From assembly GCF_003597395.2 (NCBI RefSeq), contig NC_133770.1, forward strand, positions 297,847,482 to 297,911,481: a stretch of DNA of 64,000 nucleotides. The letters are read 5' to 3'. Under the pieces are notes generated by a model. It was not told the DNA's origin, ran no database searches, and worked only from the letters and a program-made list of their open reading frames with translations. How positions within the stretch are numbered: the first letter of the stretch is position 1; every line of letters starts with the position of its first letter. Origin of the DNA: Chelonoidis abingdonii. Lineage: Eukaryota > Chordata > Testudines > Testudinidae. The position numbers and the translations under genes were made by a program. This document shows, in pieces, positions 42,301-53,856 of the stretch.

Positions 42301-45300
42301 CCATGCCCCCAGCTTCTAACCTGAGGCTTTTATAAATGAGGGCAGAGCCCAAACAAGCTGCAGGGAAGCTAATTTCACCCCAGTTAGACCCCCCAAAAGA
42401 TCCCTTAGAAAACTGGACCCAGCTGCTCCCTTTCTAATGTAGAGGTGGTCTCTCTGCAGTGCTTACTGTGGTCTGGCTGTTCTCTTTGACAATTAAATTA
42501 TACAGCTCCCATATTTAGCAAAGCACTAAACTCAGCATTAGAGCAGTAGCTCTGCCAGTAGCCTTGATTTCTACCCTATTAGCTACCAGCAGAGTAAATG
42601 TGACAGGATTTTCCTTTCTCTGAGTCAGTAATGGGGAAGTATATAGGGATCTTAATAGCAATAAGATTTAGGGCCTGAGAGCGTGCACCGTACGTTTAAA
42701 TTAATATCCTTTGGGTTAGCAAGATGTCATCAAATATTGCTGGCTAAGCTAATGACTAGTGTATTGTTATTGTTTTATTTGTAAAGGGGCCCTGCCTGGC
42801 CTGACACTCAGAGTGCTGTGCAGTTTACAGCATGGTTGGAAATGGAATGAAATAATCCTACGAAAATAGATACAGCCAAATAATGGGGCTTTATTGAAAA
42901 AGGGGGAAAGGTCCTCCAGAGACACCTACAGATTAAAACATCTGGAATCAGCTAAAGTGTGAGTTGTAAAGCCACTCCTCTCTCTGAACAGGAGAGATAC
43001 TTAACCCTAACTGTTCATTGTCTATTAGAAAACACATACCAGTCAGGGATAGAGGCAACAAAATTCACTATTGAACACACAGCATCAAACTGGCATGAGC
43101 TTTGACCAGCTTTGCCCACCTTAACTTAGACAGTGATGGATCATCCATCACTTGTCTCTGTATTGGGTGCTTGGGCAGCAGGATGGGTGGCATCTTAGAA
43201 AATACCTGCAACATGTAGATTTTACTCACGTCAAGTAGACAAGGGCGGATACAGCTAGTTATTGCGGTGTTCTTCACATTAACACAAGGTGAGCTTGTGT
43301 TAAACAAATAAACGCCTTTCTTCTTAGCATATTATTCACCTAACAAAGCAAAGTCTGCTCCTAGCTACTACATGCTGCACCCTGCTCTGCTCAGCGTTCA
43401 GATCTCAGGCAGCTCTCTGCTGGATCATCATTCAGATCCGGCTGTGTTGTTCTATGAAGGGTGGCCATTTGAACACTCCAACCACATACAACACCCTTAG
43501 GTAACAATAGCAGCTGGTTCCCACAGTTATACCCCATTGACGTGTCATTTCTGTAAATGATGGGCCAAGATACTGTCATCACAGGTAAGCCCAGAGCTCA
43601 CATTGACTTCAAGGGGAGACATCTGGTCACATCCTCAGGCAGAAATTGACACAGTTGCTATTTTCTTTAAAGAAGTGTGGCTTGATGGATGATCATCTGA
43701 GGATGATTTCTATATTAACTAGAACTGGGCAAATACTGCCAAAAATATTCATGAACATTCATTGGAATAAGCAACAAAGAGTCCAATGGCACCTTATAGA
43801 CTAACAGGCGTATTGGAGCATAAGCTTTCATGGTGAATACCCACTTCTTTAGTGGTCTCGATGCCACTATATGGGACAGAACACCACACCCAGGAGGCTG
43901 CGGGTTACACATGCTTAAAGTATCTGCATGGAAACCTCCCATATTTGTTTGATGGATTGGCACAAGCACCCTGTAATCCTCCCAGACTGCACAGCTGTGC
44001 AGGTGAAGATGTGAACCTGTTCTTAAATACCACTCACAGTGCGGATGCCCCAAAGACATGTGAGGTGTCATGCACTACCGTGGGTAAAAACTGATTGAGA
44101 CTTTTGACCTGCATTACAGTAGTAGTTTGATCTCTAACTCCATGCAAAAAAAAAAACCCCAACGAACCCCCAAAACAACACACACACACACGTGCACACA
44201 CACACGCACACACACACACCCCCAGGAACTACTTGAAAAAGAGCTATGGAAGGAGTTTATATCTGCAGAACCCCTTCCTCAATTGACCTCAAATTTGGGT
44301 CACCAGCCCTACTTTTCACTTCCAGGAGGCACAGAAAATTTCAAGAAAATCCATGCAAGCATGCAGATTTTAGAGCACTGAGAAGCACTGTCTTTTAAAC
44401 AGGAAGACGACCCTGGAGAGGAAGGGCTCCTCTGCACCTCCACCTGCAGCCCAGGCAGCTCTGAATGGTGTGAACTGGCCCTTTCCCTCTCAATGGGATG
44501 GTCTCTGCTGATCTCCCCAAGGAGATGATCCAATCTGCAACACTAGCTCTGAGCAGGGCCGGCTCCAGGCACCAGCTTACCAAGCAAGTGCTTGGGGCGG
44601 CCACTCCAGAGAGGGGCGGCACCTCCAGGTATTTGGCAGCAATTCGGTGGAGGGTCCCTCCCTCTCGCTGGAAGTGAAGGACCTCCGGCTGAATTGCCGC
44701 AGATCACAATCGCAGATTTTTTTTGGGGGGGGGGGTGCTTGGGGCAGCAAAACCCCTGGAGCCGGCCCTGGTTCTAAGACATGGGAACAGCTCCATTCCT
44801 CTTGGTGGCTGTTCTTTTCCCTCTCTTGAGTGCTTTAGGGCCAGCGATATGCATGAAGTATGCCTGTCCTCAGCTCCCCACCCAAAGGGTCAGGGCTCCC
44901 CTGAATCCTGGTTACATTGGGGGCCTCCCCAAAGGGCAAGCCCACCGCAAGCCAGGTCACCTGAGGAGGGCAGGGACAAAAGTCCAGTTCCTGTAGATGG
45001 GTACATGCCCCCCATCCTGGCACACACACAGAGGGCAGTGAGCGGGGCTCCGAGACCCCCAGCGGGGCAAAGTTCCCATATCCCGGCTCATATGAACAGG
45101 GGAGGGAGAGGGGTTCAGATGCCCCTAGAGGGGCGAGAGCTACCCACGTCTGGGCACACACATGGAAGAGGAGACTGTGAGGCTGACAGGTGCCCTCCCA
45201 CCCCTATTCTCCCCCAGTTCCTCTGCCACTCACCCTCTTGTCCCCCTTCCCACTGTCCCAACCCATCACACCCTCCCTAACCCCCATGCCGCCCTCATCT

Positions 45301-47580
45301 GAGACCTCAACCTCTCTCCTCCCCTTCCACCCGTCGGCCCATTTAGCCACCTCTCATCATCCCCCTTCCCCTCACTGAGCAAGTCCCCAACCCCCTCTTC
45401 CTCCCAGGTCACCCCCACCCGCTAATACCCTCCTTCCCGGGGCATTCAGCAGATCTAGTATTTCCTTGCATGCCCTGGCAAACAGCAAGCATGGACGCGG
45501 AACTCGAGCAAGCAAGAAGCCAGAGATGAGGAGAGCCCAGGCCAGAGCGGAGGGGCGCGAAGACGAGGGGATGTAACAGATACGGGCAGAGGAGAGCAAT
45601 GGGAGGACACACACACAAAGAGGGCCATTACTGGGGGACACAGAAAACTGGGTTCACAAATGGGAGACACTTTTGCCGAAGTGGGGATGGGGGTGCCAAG
45701 TGGAGGGGGCGAGCCAGAAAGGGGGAGGGAGAAATATGCTGTCAGTAGCAAGAGAAACAGGGGACCTTGTAGGGTGGCAGAAAGGGGGGGGGCTCAGCCC
45801 CACCCTGAGAAAGGACTGAGAAGGTTCATGTCCCCGGAGGGGCGGATAGAGATGAGAAAAACTCAATGGCTTCTCTGAAAGACGCAGGAGGGGAGGGAAC
45901 TGGACTCCTCTCCTTCCCCTGAGCCCAGTGGGGGAGGGGGAAGGGGGTGAAGAGGAAGGCTTCTGGGACACAATATGGTGGCTCCTTTTAGTCTGGATAA
46001 GAACAGATGGCAATCTCCGGCCATCAGCAGTGTGGCCCCAGCCGCCTTATAGGTGCTACATGACTTTCCCTGACAGAAAGGAGTTCCCGCTCGAAGCATT
46101 CCCCCTCACTGAAGTCCTGAGGGTTTCATATCTCCCAGGCTGGGATCTGGGCCATAATGCCCCCGAACATTACACCAGTCGGGGCTTGTCCAGCCATCAC
46201 CACAAAAAAGTGGCCATTTGACCTTGTCACAATGAAGCAGAGAAGACTAGATGCAGGCCGCGTTTGCAGTTCCTGGGTAGCTGGAAGCCCCCGAGGAGGG
46301 CAGAGAACAGGGACTGTCACACATTCAGTCACAATGTGGCTTGCATAAGGTTGTTTGTTTCCTACATGAGGGGGAATGAGGGGATCACTGTTCTGTGCCC
46401 CGTGGTAACCCAAGCATCATCTTGAGCTGGATGGAGATGGCAGCTAGCGAGGCAACCCTTAGAAGAACACGCTTGACCTGAACGGAAGTTAGATTGTGTC
46501 AACTCAAGTCCTTGTGCGGGCTCACATGGGACTTTTCCCCCACCCAGCTAGACACAACAGCAGTTTCTGCTTGGCCACCTGCTCTGACCGACAGGGACTG
46601 TGCTCTCATAACCCATCCCTGGTGGCACAGGCGACCCTGACAAGGAGGTGGCAAGAAGAACAGGCTGCCGACGCACCAGGGCATCCAATGATGTGCACTG
46701 GAATAATGTGAATCAAAGAGATATGCCAGCAGGCCATGTTGAAAACCACCGTAAGGCCTGGGTCCAGTTAGGGGGACATGGGGGAGCTGCCCCCGCAAAT
46801 TGCAAGCCTCGGGCAGGTGCAGAATTCCTCCCCCCCCCCCCGCCAACTTGTATGGCCCCATTGGCCTGACTGAAGCTGCTCCCTTCCCAAATATAAAAGT
46901 CAAACTACCCCTATGCTGAGCTCTTTTGTTCTGGGGAACAGCCTCCAGATGGCAGTGGTGTGAGTCAGTCCCGCCGGGGGACCTTGACTGGGTGGCCGAG
47001 CCCATCCTTTCCATCTCTAAGTGCCCAAGTGTCTATGAATCACACGCGGTGCATGAAACAAGCCACTGGAGAAGACAGCTGAAGCAGAGTGTGTAAAGGA
47101 GGGTAGAGACTCCTGGGTTTGTGTCAGGTGAGAAGAACACCAGCCCGTGGGAACAAGGTAAAGCAACAGACTCTCTAAAGCATCAGGCCTCGTGGCAAAG
47201 GCAGAGCCAAGAGAGGATGAAAGAAATCACAAAGCCAAGTAATATCTATCAGTGGAGAGACTTCCATTGATAGCTGCTAAAAGAATAGATCTTGGGTTAG
47301 GGATCCCAACCTGAAACTTACTATTTTTATAAGCGATGCTCTGAAACATCTGGGCAGGCTGCAAAGACCACTTCTGTCACATCAGGCCACCACCCATGAC
47401 TTGACTTCTAGGTTCACACAGGGATAGATCTTTCTGCAGTTGAAGTCAATGACATTTTGTCACAGATGTCCCTTCATTCACCCTTCCCACCCCACCACAA
47501 AATCAGGGCTTGGTTAATAACTTACCTAGCTCCATGCACACAATGGCAGCCAGCAGAACAGACAGAAGCCCCTTCATCAT
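39356..47580 (-). CDS. LYPD2: LYPD2, Ly6/PLAUR domain-containing protein 2, three exons
   Basis: Coding exons on the minus strand are 47580-47526, 41055-40936 and 39567-39356 (stop TGA). Both introns are phase 1 with GT/AG ends (gtaagt, gtaagg; tttgcag, ttgtag). The 128-residue product starts with a signal peptide (MMKGLLSVLLAAIVCMEL), has all ten Ly6 cysteines (CYTC; SLC, SNC, VCK; SCAQKC; FCCNSDLCN), and ends in a hydrophobic GPI-type tail. The phrases YSREEVYPF.GDSTV.KSCA.KC.PSDVD and CNLDGA point specifically to LYPD2. It faces THEM6 as in human. Start choice: two adjacent ATGs; the first is taken. Expected product: small GPI-linked or secreted three-finger protein of epithelia. Intron 1 is 6.5 kb and holds hAT and low-complexity sequence. 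Confidence 0.92.
40262..40352 (-). mobile_element. Probable tRNA-derived SINE fragment in LYPD2 intron 2
   Basis: The run 'gaattgaacctgggtcacccacatgccaggcaagtgctctaaccacc' is the complement of a tRNA-like head (B box then A box). It is only the head and diverges from the SINE at 37223. Confidence 0.45.
43745..43850 (+). mobile_element. Short interspersed repeat (turtle/amniote family)
   Basis: The run 'caacaaagagtccaatggcaccttatagactaacaggcgtattggagcataagctttcatggtgaatacccacttctttag' is a phrase I recognise as a very common interspersed element in turtle DNA. I am unsure of its class. Confidence 0.6.
44153..44222. repeat. (CA)n-type microsatellite
   Basis: An A/C-rich stretch (accccaacg...) leads into interrupted cacacacac runs with gtgcaca and cgcaca breaks. 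Confidence 0.85.
44554..44770. mobile_element. hAT-type MITE, complete
   Basis: Ends cagggccggctccagg and cctggagccggccctg are perfect inverted repeats over 16 bp. Flanks GCTCTGAG (44546-44553) and GTTCTAAG (44771-44778) match 6 of 8. A G-run at 44724-44737 sits near the right end. Same family as 7373 and 10904. Confidence 0.85.
44995..45170. repeat. Degenerate tandem repeat, unit about 60-70 bp
   Basis: Blocks of the pattern 'cccatcctggcacacaca / cccatatcccggctcatatgaac / acccacgtctgggcacacacatgg' recur, each followed by an 'agcggggc' or 'agaggggc' phrase. About three units, strongly diverged. Confidence 0.4.
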
Positions 47581-47800
47581 GAGCAGCTCCTTGCAGCCTG
47601 GAGCTCTTCGCAGGTAGCTTTACCAATGCACCCTCTGGGTGAGTTTTTCTTTTTACTGATTCTGACCATTTCTCTCTCCCCCCTCTCCTCTCCCAGAAAT
47701 TCAGCTGTACTGGAAAAGCAAGTCTGAGTCATAAAAGGTTTAAATCTCCAATTACAGAGCCCCACCTCCTGCTTTGTTGTACATCTTTTTTTTAGATTTT
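47581..47800 (-). promoter_or_regulatory. LYPD2 upstream region with an AP-1 site
   Basis: Upstream of the LYPD2 start (to the right on the plus strand) is a consensus AP-1 site, TGAGTCA on plus / TGACTCA on minus, at about 47727-47733. It is about 150 bp before the ATG. The adjoining minus sequence tttaaaccttttat is TATA-like at best. Ly6-cluster genes are often epithelial and AP-1-responsive, so the site is plausible but untested. Confidence 0.4.
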
Positions 47801-47829
47801 TCATGCTGCTTGGGAAAGACAATAAGGGG

Positions 47830-49460
47830 TTGAATAGCAGAAAATAGCTAAGCTAATTATGTCCACCTTCTTTGTAACAAGATATGATCCCCATTTATCC
47901 CCTGGTTCTTCACAACAAAGTGAGTGTTATCTAATCCCAGGTATCTCCAACTTCCTCTGGGCCTTGTTGACATTACTTCTTTTCTTTAGCAATTAGTGTC
48001 ACCTGAGCAGTTTCTGTAATGACAGATGGGACTTTTAAGAGGCAGTGGCAGCAGCTGTGGGCCACAAGGGGTTAAATCTCAAGAGATTTCCCTCCCCACT
48101 TTTTGCCCTTGAGAAGTGGCAGACCATGTGAGACCAGCAAGGGGCATGGGGGCCATGGTAATAGCTGGTTAAATTTGAACCCTTTTCCATGTTGAGCTTC
48201 CAAAATACACGCAAAGGGCCTCTGTGCAGATGCTAATTTGTGCTCACAAAAATCGGTGCCTAGAATTCTGCAACTAATTGCAGCTGCAGATTTCAGCTCT
48301 TGGGCATCTGGCTGGGGTGTGATGGCAAAATTTGCATCCAGGGAATTGGAGACTGGAGTGAGAGACTCATTTAAAAATGAGGACCCCAAAATCTCCTTTG
48401 ATCTGGAGGGGTGGGAGGAGAGAATGGGCGTCCATCCAACATAAAGGTTGTATCTTGATTCTCTGCCCAGAGTCACAGATTGCTAATAATTCCCAAAACA
48501 GGACTTGAACTCAGAAACTCAATGCCTTAAGCCCCAAAGAGGCTGGATGTAGCTGAAATGAGGAGGATTGAACTTCAATTTTTTTTGCAAACCACAGCTG
48601 ACTCCTCATCCTTCAACAGAAACTTTGAGAACCCAACCGTCAACTCACACTGGGTCTGATACAAGAGATGAGGCTGTGAAATGCCTTTAGTATAAGGTAC
48701 AAATAATATTCATATTACTAACATAAAATCATCTGGTATCTCATGCTAGTGCAGAATTCAGAGGCCTACAGGTAACGGGAGTATCTATCCCTGAGCATAT
48801 TCAACCAGTGCCCCATGATCTGTGCTGGCTACCTTTGGGTTTCCAGGGGCAGTTTAAAGCCTTGAGTTATACTTAGGAAACTTAATTGAGAGACTACCAC
48901 TGTCCCCTGTCTTCTCAGCTAGTTCTGCCTTTTGTATGTCTATCTTGTGCCTTCTTTGTATGTCCTGTATCATGCTGAGTGCAATGTTGGTGCTTAATAC
49001 ATTCTGTCTGGAAGGCGGGGTGCTCCTGTTCTGAATGTGTTCTTCTTACAGGTTTGCAACCACTGGGTAACAGGTCCTGTTGTGTAGCTCTGCCAGATAA
49101 CTTTGCAGCTGGAACCTTCGTTAGCCAGTCTGATTCCGATTCCCGTGGCGTGCATTTTATAAATAGAAAATAATAGCTGAGCTGAAAGGAGACAATCCCA
49201 CCCAAAGATTATTAAATTCTCATTCCTTGGGTTGTCACCAGGACTCTGAGATGGAATTATTTCCGGGGATTCACTGACGGCCATTTGTTGTCGTTGTTTA
49301 AAATTATATGGACCTAGTGTTTAACACAATAAAACATTCATCAGAGTAACTGCTATGCTAGAAACCTGGGTTAGGATAGTTTTAGTTACTAGCCTAGTGA
49401 AAGGATCAGGACTTCAATCATTCTCAGAATAACTACCAGATCCTCAGCTAGTGTAAACTG
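47830..49460. other. Intergenic DNA without recognisable gene
   Basis: No exon-like or domain-bearing frame was found between the LYPD2 promoter region and the CR1 copy at 49463. Confidence 0.5.
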
Positions 49461-49462
49461 AC

Positions 49463-49737
49463 ATAGAATCATAGATAGAATATTAGGGTTGGAAGAGACC
49501 TCAGGAGGTCATCTAGTCCAATCCCCTGCTCAAAGCAGGACCAACCCCAACTAAATCATCCCAGCCAGGGCTTTGTCAAGCCTGACCTTAAAAAACCTCT
49601 AAGGATGGAGATTCCACCACCTCCCTAGGTAACTCATTCTAGTACTTCACTACCCTCCTAGTGAAAAAGTGTTTCCTAATATCCAACCTAGAACTTCCTC
49701 ACTGCAACTTGAGACCATTGCTTCTTGTTCTGACATA
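49463..49737 (-). mobile_element. CR1 LINE 3' fragment, minus orientation
   Basis: It begins 'atagaatcatagatagaatattagggttggaagagacctcaggaggtcatctagtcc' and continues through 'caagcctgaccttaaaaaacctctaagg...gtttcctaatatccaacctaga'. It is the same segment as 27799-28060. Confidence 0.9.
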
Positions 49738-52040
49738 TCTCTACTCAGGCTCCTTAGCTTTAACTGAAGTTGTGTAAACTACAACTCCCACCATGCTTAT
49801 GAAAGAAATTTTGGAATGATCTACAGTAAATTCTTGGCTACTGTTCTCCTGTGAATTCAGTGGACTGTAATATTTTGATAACATTTTGATTAAATTGGTT
49901 ATGAATGTCCAGTAATTGTCTCCATCTCGAGACTATCTAATGAAGAAGACTGTGGTGTACCCGACCTCACTATGTACAATATCCCTGCTCCAGGATGTCT
50001 CAGATTTCCCATTTGCCAAGCTGAGAACTTCACAAACTTTATAGCAAAGTGGAAATGTACTGACTGCATCTGTTTTATTATTCAGAAAAGAGAGAATTGG
50101 AAGCACTGTTTGACTGGGTTTCTGGTATTAAATTGCCCAGAACAGTATGTGCTATATGGGTGGATTCATTTGTATGCCTGACATTTGATCTCATTTAAGC
50201 AGGTTTTTGCATGGAAGAAGTTTAATGACTTTGACACTTTGAGGAACATGCCTCCTCTTTTTGTTGAGATCACATCCTATTTGTTTTGTGGTTTCATCGC
50301 CTCTCATCTGTGTCTAATAGGAAGGGGGTTTTGAACCAGAGGAATGTTAAGAGAATCAGTCACACAGACCTTTTTCAACTCTGCAAAAATGTAAGTCACA
50401 CTCTATGGTAACTGAAACGGTTTCCCCTCTTCCACCCAATCTATACCATGGTTATGCAATACTGGCAAATCACAAGTAAACTTTCTGTCATGGAAAGATA
50501 CGTCTCTGACATTATTCTGAACACATCACCTCTTATGTAGAGATCACACTCTAGTTGTGTTCTGCTTTCATTGACTGATAAGAAAGCAAAAAAAAAAATC
50601 CACAAATCAAGCCAACGTCTGGCAGAGTAAAAGGTGAGCTGCCAAAATGTGTTTGGGAAAAGACATTTGTTAAGGTAAAACACTTAATGCAAATTAGTGC
50701 AACCAAAACTGGATTTTGGAGGAATTTCATGCCATAAAAAGATGATGGGTCAGATTCTCAATCTGGGGCCCATGGGAAGACCCAGCTTCTGGCCATAACA
50801 GGCCAACTGAGAATTCCTGCTAGTGAAAGGAGTTCTCATCTGGGGTAGCCAACTTCTGTGCCAACTGAACCCCAACTTTGAGATCTGGCTCCAAGGGTCC
50901 TCTAGCTCAGGCTTTGTTCTGGCACAGAGCAGCCCCCAGAATCAGGGTGCTGTAACAGAATCTCTGACACCCCATCTCCTGCACTGAGCAGATCTAGTAG
51001 ACAATTTAGCCTCATATTAGAGCTACATTTCCATAGCACTGATGACGCAGGAGGCACTGTGCAATCAAACTCCAGGAACAAAGCCCTGTCCTTATTCACG
51101 GTTTACCCAGGCAAGTGCATGCATATTGAGGGCGGTGCCTGCATCACTCTTGATCCCCTGGCTCTGGTGTTCATGGCACAGTGATGCCTGAGGCCTCGTG
51201 TTACTAAAACGTCACTGCTCTTTCAAAAGCAAGTGTTCATAGTTTGTAACAGGAGATACTGGGGGAGTTGTTCTGTCTCAGTCTTGCCATCTCTTCTCAG
51301 CAACATCTCACTGGCGCACTGCTTATGTCCAACTTCCATCAGCCAAAAGCACTCAGACATCACAAAGACAGGCTTCCTGAATAGACTAGAAAATGACGTG
51401 ATAGTCAGAGGTTCCGGGAACCAGCTGCTCCCATCGACTTCAGCTGGAATTGTGGGTCCTCGGCACCTTTGAAAACAATGTTGCCAATTGCAAGGTTTTT
51501 ATCCTGAGTCCCATGATATTTGATGTGTTTGTTAAAGTCCCAGCTGCTGGAGTCATGTTATTGCATTAGAATCTCAGCTTGCTTGCTTTCTCTCTTTTTT
51601 TTAAAGAAAGTTTCTGCCTCTTGTGTCAGCATAAAGAAAAGCTTCAAACAGTGACTCAGGTGCTCCTAAAGGCTCAAGCTCCAGGAAGCAAATATCCACA
51701 AATGCATTTTTAAAAAATCTCTTGATTTTTATGCCAATTTCATGATTTTTGAATCCTTCAAATCAGCATTTTTCTGCAAATCAGGGCTCTGAGGGTTTTG
51801 AGTTAGGCACCTAAAGTTTGTGACCATTTAAAAAAATGTGAGCTTAATCTCCCAGTCACCCTTTTTTAATGGTCTTTGAGCTATTCACGGTGGATTCTTC
51901 CCCTATGTAAGAGAAACAGCCACCACAGCTCTTCATCTTTATTACAGTGACTCCAATAGCACTCTCATTTTCAAATCTGATTGTATTTCATTAATGATAG
52001 CCTAGAAACCCCTGTACCATGGATGTTTCTTTGGATGTCT
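49738..52040. other. Intergenic DNA without recognisable gene
   Basis: Unassigned; no gene-like frame and no clear mobile-element ends. Confidence 0.45.
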
Positions 52041-52044
52041 TATT

Positions 52045-52447
52045 TCTGTATTGCTTCGCATCTCTGTGCTGGGATTGTTTAGTCTGCAGAAGAGAAGAAT
52101 GAAGGGGGATTTGATAGCTGCTTTCAACTACCTGAAAGGGGGTTCCAAAGAGGATGGATCTAGACTGTTCTCATTGGTATCTGATGACATAACAAGTATT
52201 AATGGTCTCAAGTTGCAGTGGGGGAGGTTTATGTTGGATATTAGGAAAAACTTTTTCACTCAGAGGGTGGTGAAGTACTGGAATGGGTTACCTAGGGAGG
52301 TGGTGGAATCTCCTTCCTTAGAGGTATTTTAAGATCAGGCTTGACGAAGCTCTGGCTGGGATGATTTAGTTGGGGTTGGTCCTGCTTTGAGCAGGGGGTT
52401 GGACTAGATGACCTCCTGAGGTCCCTTCCAACCCTGATATTCTATAA
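52045..52447 (+). mobile_element. CR1 LINE 3' part, plus orientation
   Basis: A 93-codon open piece at 52051-52332 encodes the CR1 ORF2 C-terminus ([18 protein letters not shown], then [20 protein letters not shown]). The 3' untranslated tail follows and ends gatattctata. It lacks everything upstream, i.e. it is 5'-truncated. Confidence 0.9.
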
Positions 52448-53130
52448 TACCATGTTGACCTCTTGGGAAAGGAATTTTCATTTTATTTTATTTTCCATTT
52501 TGAAGCAACCCTTATTTTCAATTCTTTTATTTTGTTATAAAATATAATATAAAATGGAGGGGGAATATAGGTCAAAATCTGAACAAAACATTTCAGTTTC
52601 ATTGATACAAAATGTTTTGATCAATCTGAATTTTTTTAAAAAAAATTTCATTTCACGAGAAATTTCAAAAGTTTTTGGTTTTGTTCCATTCTGAAATGGA
52701 AGAAATGTCAAAATAGCAAAATTCTTCTCAAAACAAAAAAATCCAGGTTCCTCGCTACTCTATTCCCAGGTCCTTAAAAAAGAGCCGAAGAAAGCCCTAA
52801 TTCCTCTATGCTCACTAAAGGGAGCTAGGACTTTTTTTTAATGAATTCAGGTTCATTAATTATCAACTGCCTTCCTTCGCATCCTGGGTCATCTCATCTT
52901 GCTCAGCTGGCACACATGTAGCCTGATTTAAAGGACAGAATTTTGTCTGGATCCAGTTTATTCTGGGGGTTCCCAATTGCTCCCCATCTCCACCCTGCTC
53001 TGCATTCTGGTGAACGTCCTGCTGAATGTTGCTCCCAGTGGAGCTGGCTAAGGCCTAGACTACATGGGGAATGTGTCTGGGTCTGGCCCCCAGCCTAAGT
53101 CTGGCTATAATGCTCTAAGATAGCTAGCTT
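52448..53130. other. AT-rich DNA without recognisable gene
   Basis: Long T- and A-rich stretches (52470-52740) with gaaatttcaaaa-type repeats resemble AT-rich interspersed elements also seen near 34500-34880. No boundaries found. Confidence 0.4.
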
Positions 53131-53275
53131 CTAGCTGACCAGGCGAGTGGTACAGCTTCCAGAACGTTCCTAGCTAACTGAGCAAATGGTACGACCCAGT
53201 TGCTGGAACATTCCTACCTGTTTAGGTGAGTGGTACAGCCCAACTGCCTCCAGCTTCTGGAACATGCGAGCTGGC
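53131..53275. repeat. Three-unit degenerate tandem repeat carrying RGAACRTTCC palindromes
   Basis: Units start ctagctgaccagg, ctagctaactgag and ctacctgtttagg. Each contains a tggtac(a/g) core and ends in a ccagaacgttc, ctggaacattc or ctggaacatgc block. The unit length is about 40-60 bp. Confidence 0.6.
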
Positions 53276-53474
53276 TGCAGGGCAAGAGACTATATATGGA
53301 GGGTTAATACGTGTCCATCACAGAGTTACAGAAGGGAAAAAAGTGTGGGCACACCAGGGCAAAAATCTCCCCAGCAACACAATGAGTGTTTTGTTAAAAT
53401 AAAGAAAAAGTGCGTGTTCTAAAAGGATGTGATTTCACTGACCCCTCAATGCACAAGTTAATATTTAAGAAACC

Positions 53475-53480
53475 TTTATT
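53475..53480 (-). terminator. Candidate polyadenylation signal for the minus-strand Ly6 gene
   Basis: The complement of tttatt gives AATAAA about 1.2 kb past the stop at 54673. It is the nearest I noted and its use is unknown. Confidence 0.25.
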
Positions 53481-53665
53481 AATTTTAAAAGTGGAAAGAG
53501 CAGAGCAACCTGCTGCTTTAGCTCTTTCTTTCAACACAACCTTAACTACTGCATAGCTACCATCACCCTCCATTAGATCCCTTGCTAGCATTCTCTTTTG
53601 GCTTCTTATTTAGTGTTCACATATGGTATTTTAAATCATTTCTTAAAATAAAATAAAAATAGTTG

Positions 53666-53856
53666 GGGATATACCTATCTCCAAGAACTGAAAGGGACCT
53701 TGGAAAGTCATTGAGCCTAGCCCCCTGCCTTTACTGGCAGGACTAAGCACTGATTTTTGCTCCCAATTTCTAAGTGGCTCCCTCAAAGAATTGAACTCAT
53801 AACCCTGGGTTTAAGGAAGCTAACGCTCAAACCACTGAGCTATCCCTGTCCCCATT
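53666..53856 (-). mobile_element. tRNA-derived SINE, minus orientation
   Basis: The run 'gaattgaactcataaccctgggtttaaggaagctaacgctcaaaccactgagctatccctg' is the complement of the SINE head seen at 8184 and 37223, with a 9-bp difference near the centre. The body 'ctgaaagggaccttggaaagtc' precedes it. Confidence 0.8.

Larger units (their letters stand above)
41056..47525. other. LYPD2 intron 1, no second gene seen
   Basis: A 6.5-kb intron. Apart from the repeats listed separately (43745-43850, 44153-44222, 44554-44770, 44995-45170) I saw no gene on either strand. The C-rich run at 46829-46842 and purine-rich blocks at 45700-45960 produce long spurious frames. Confidence 0.6.

Noticed and set aside
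44723..45280. 185-codon plus frame
   Set aside because: It starts inside a hAT MITE and runs through low-complexity degenerate repeats and a C-rich tract; no domain or splice signals.
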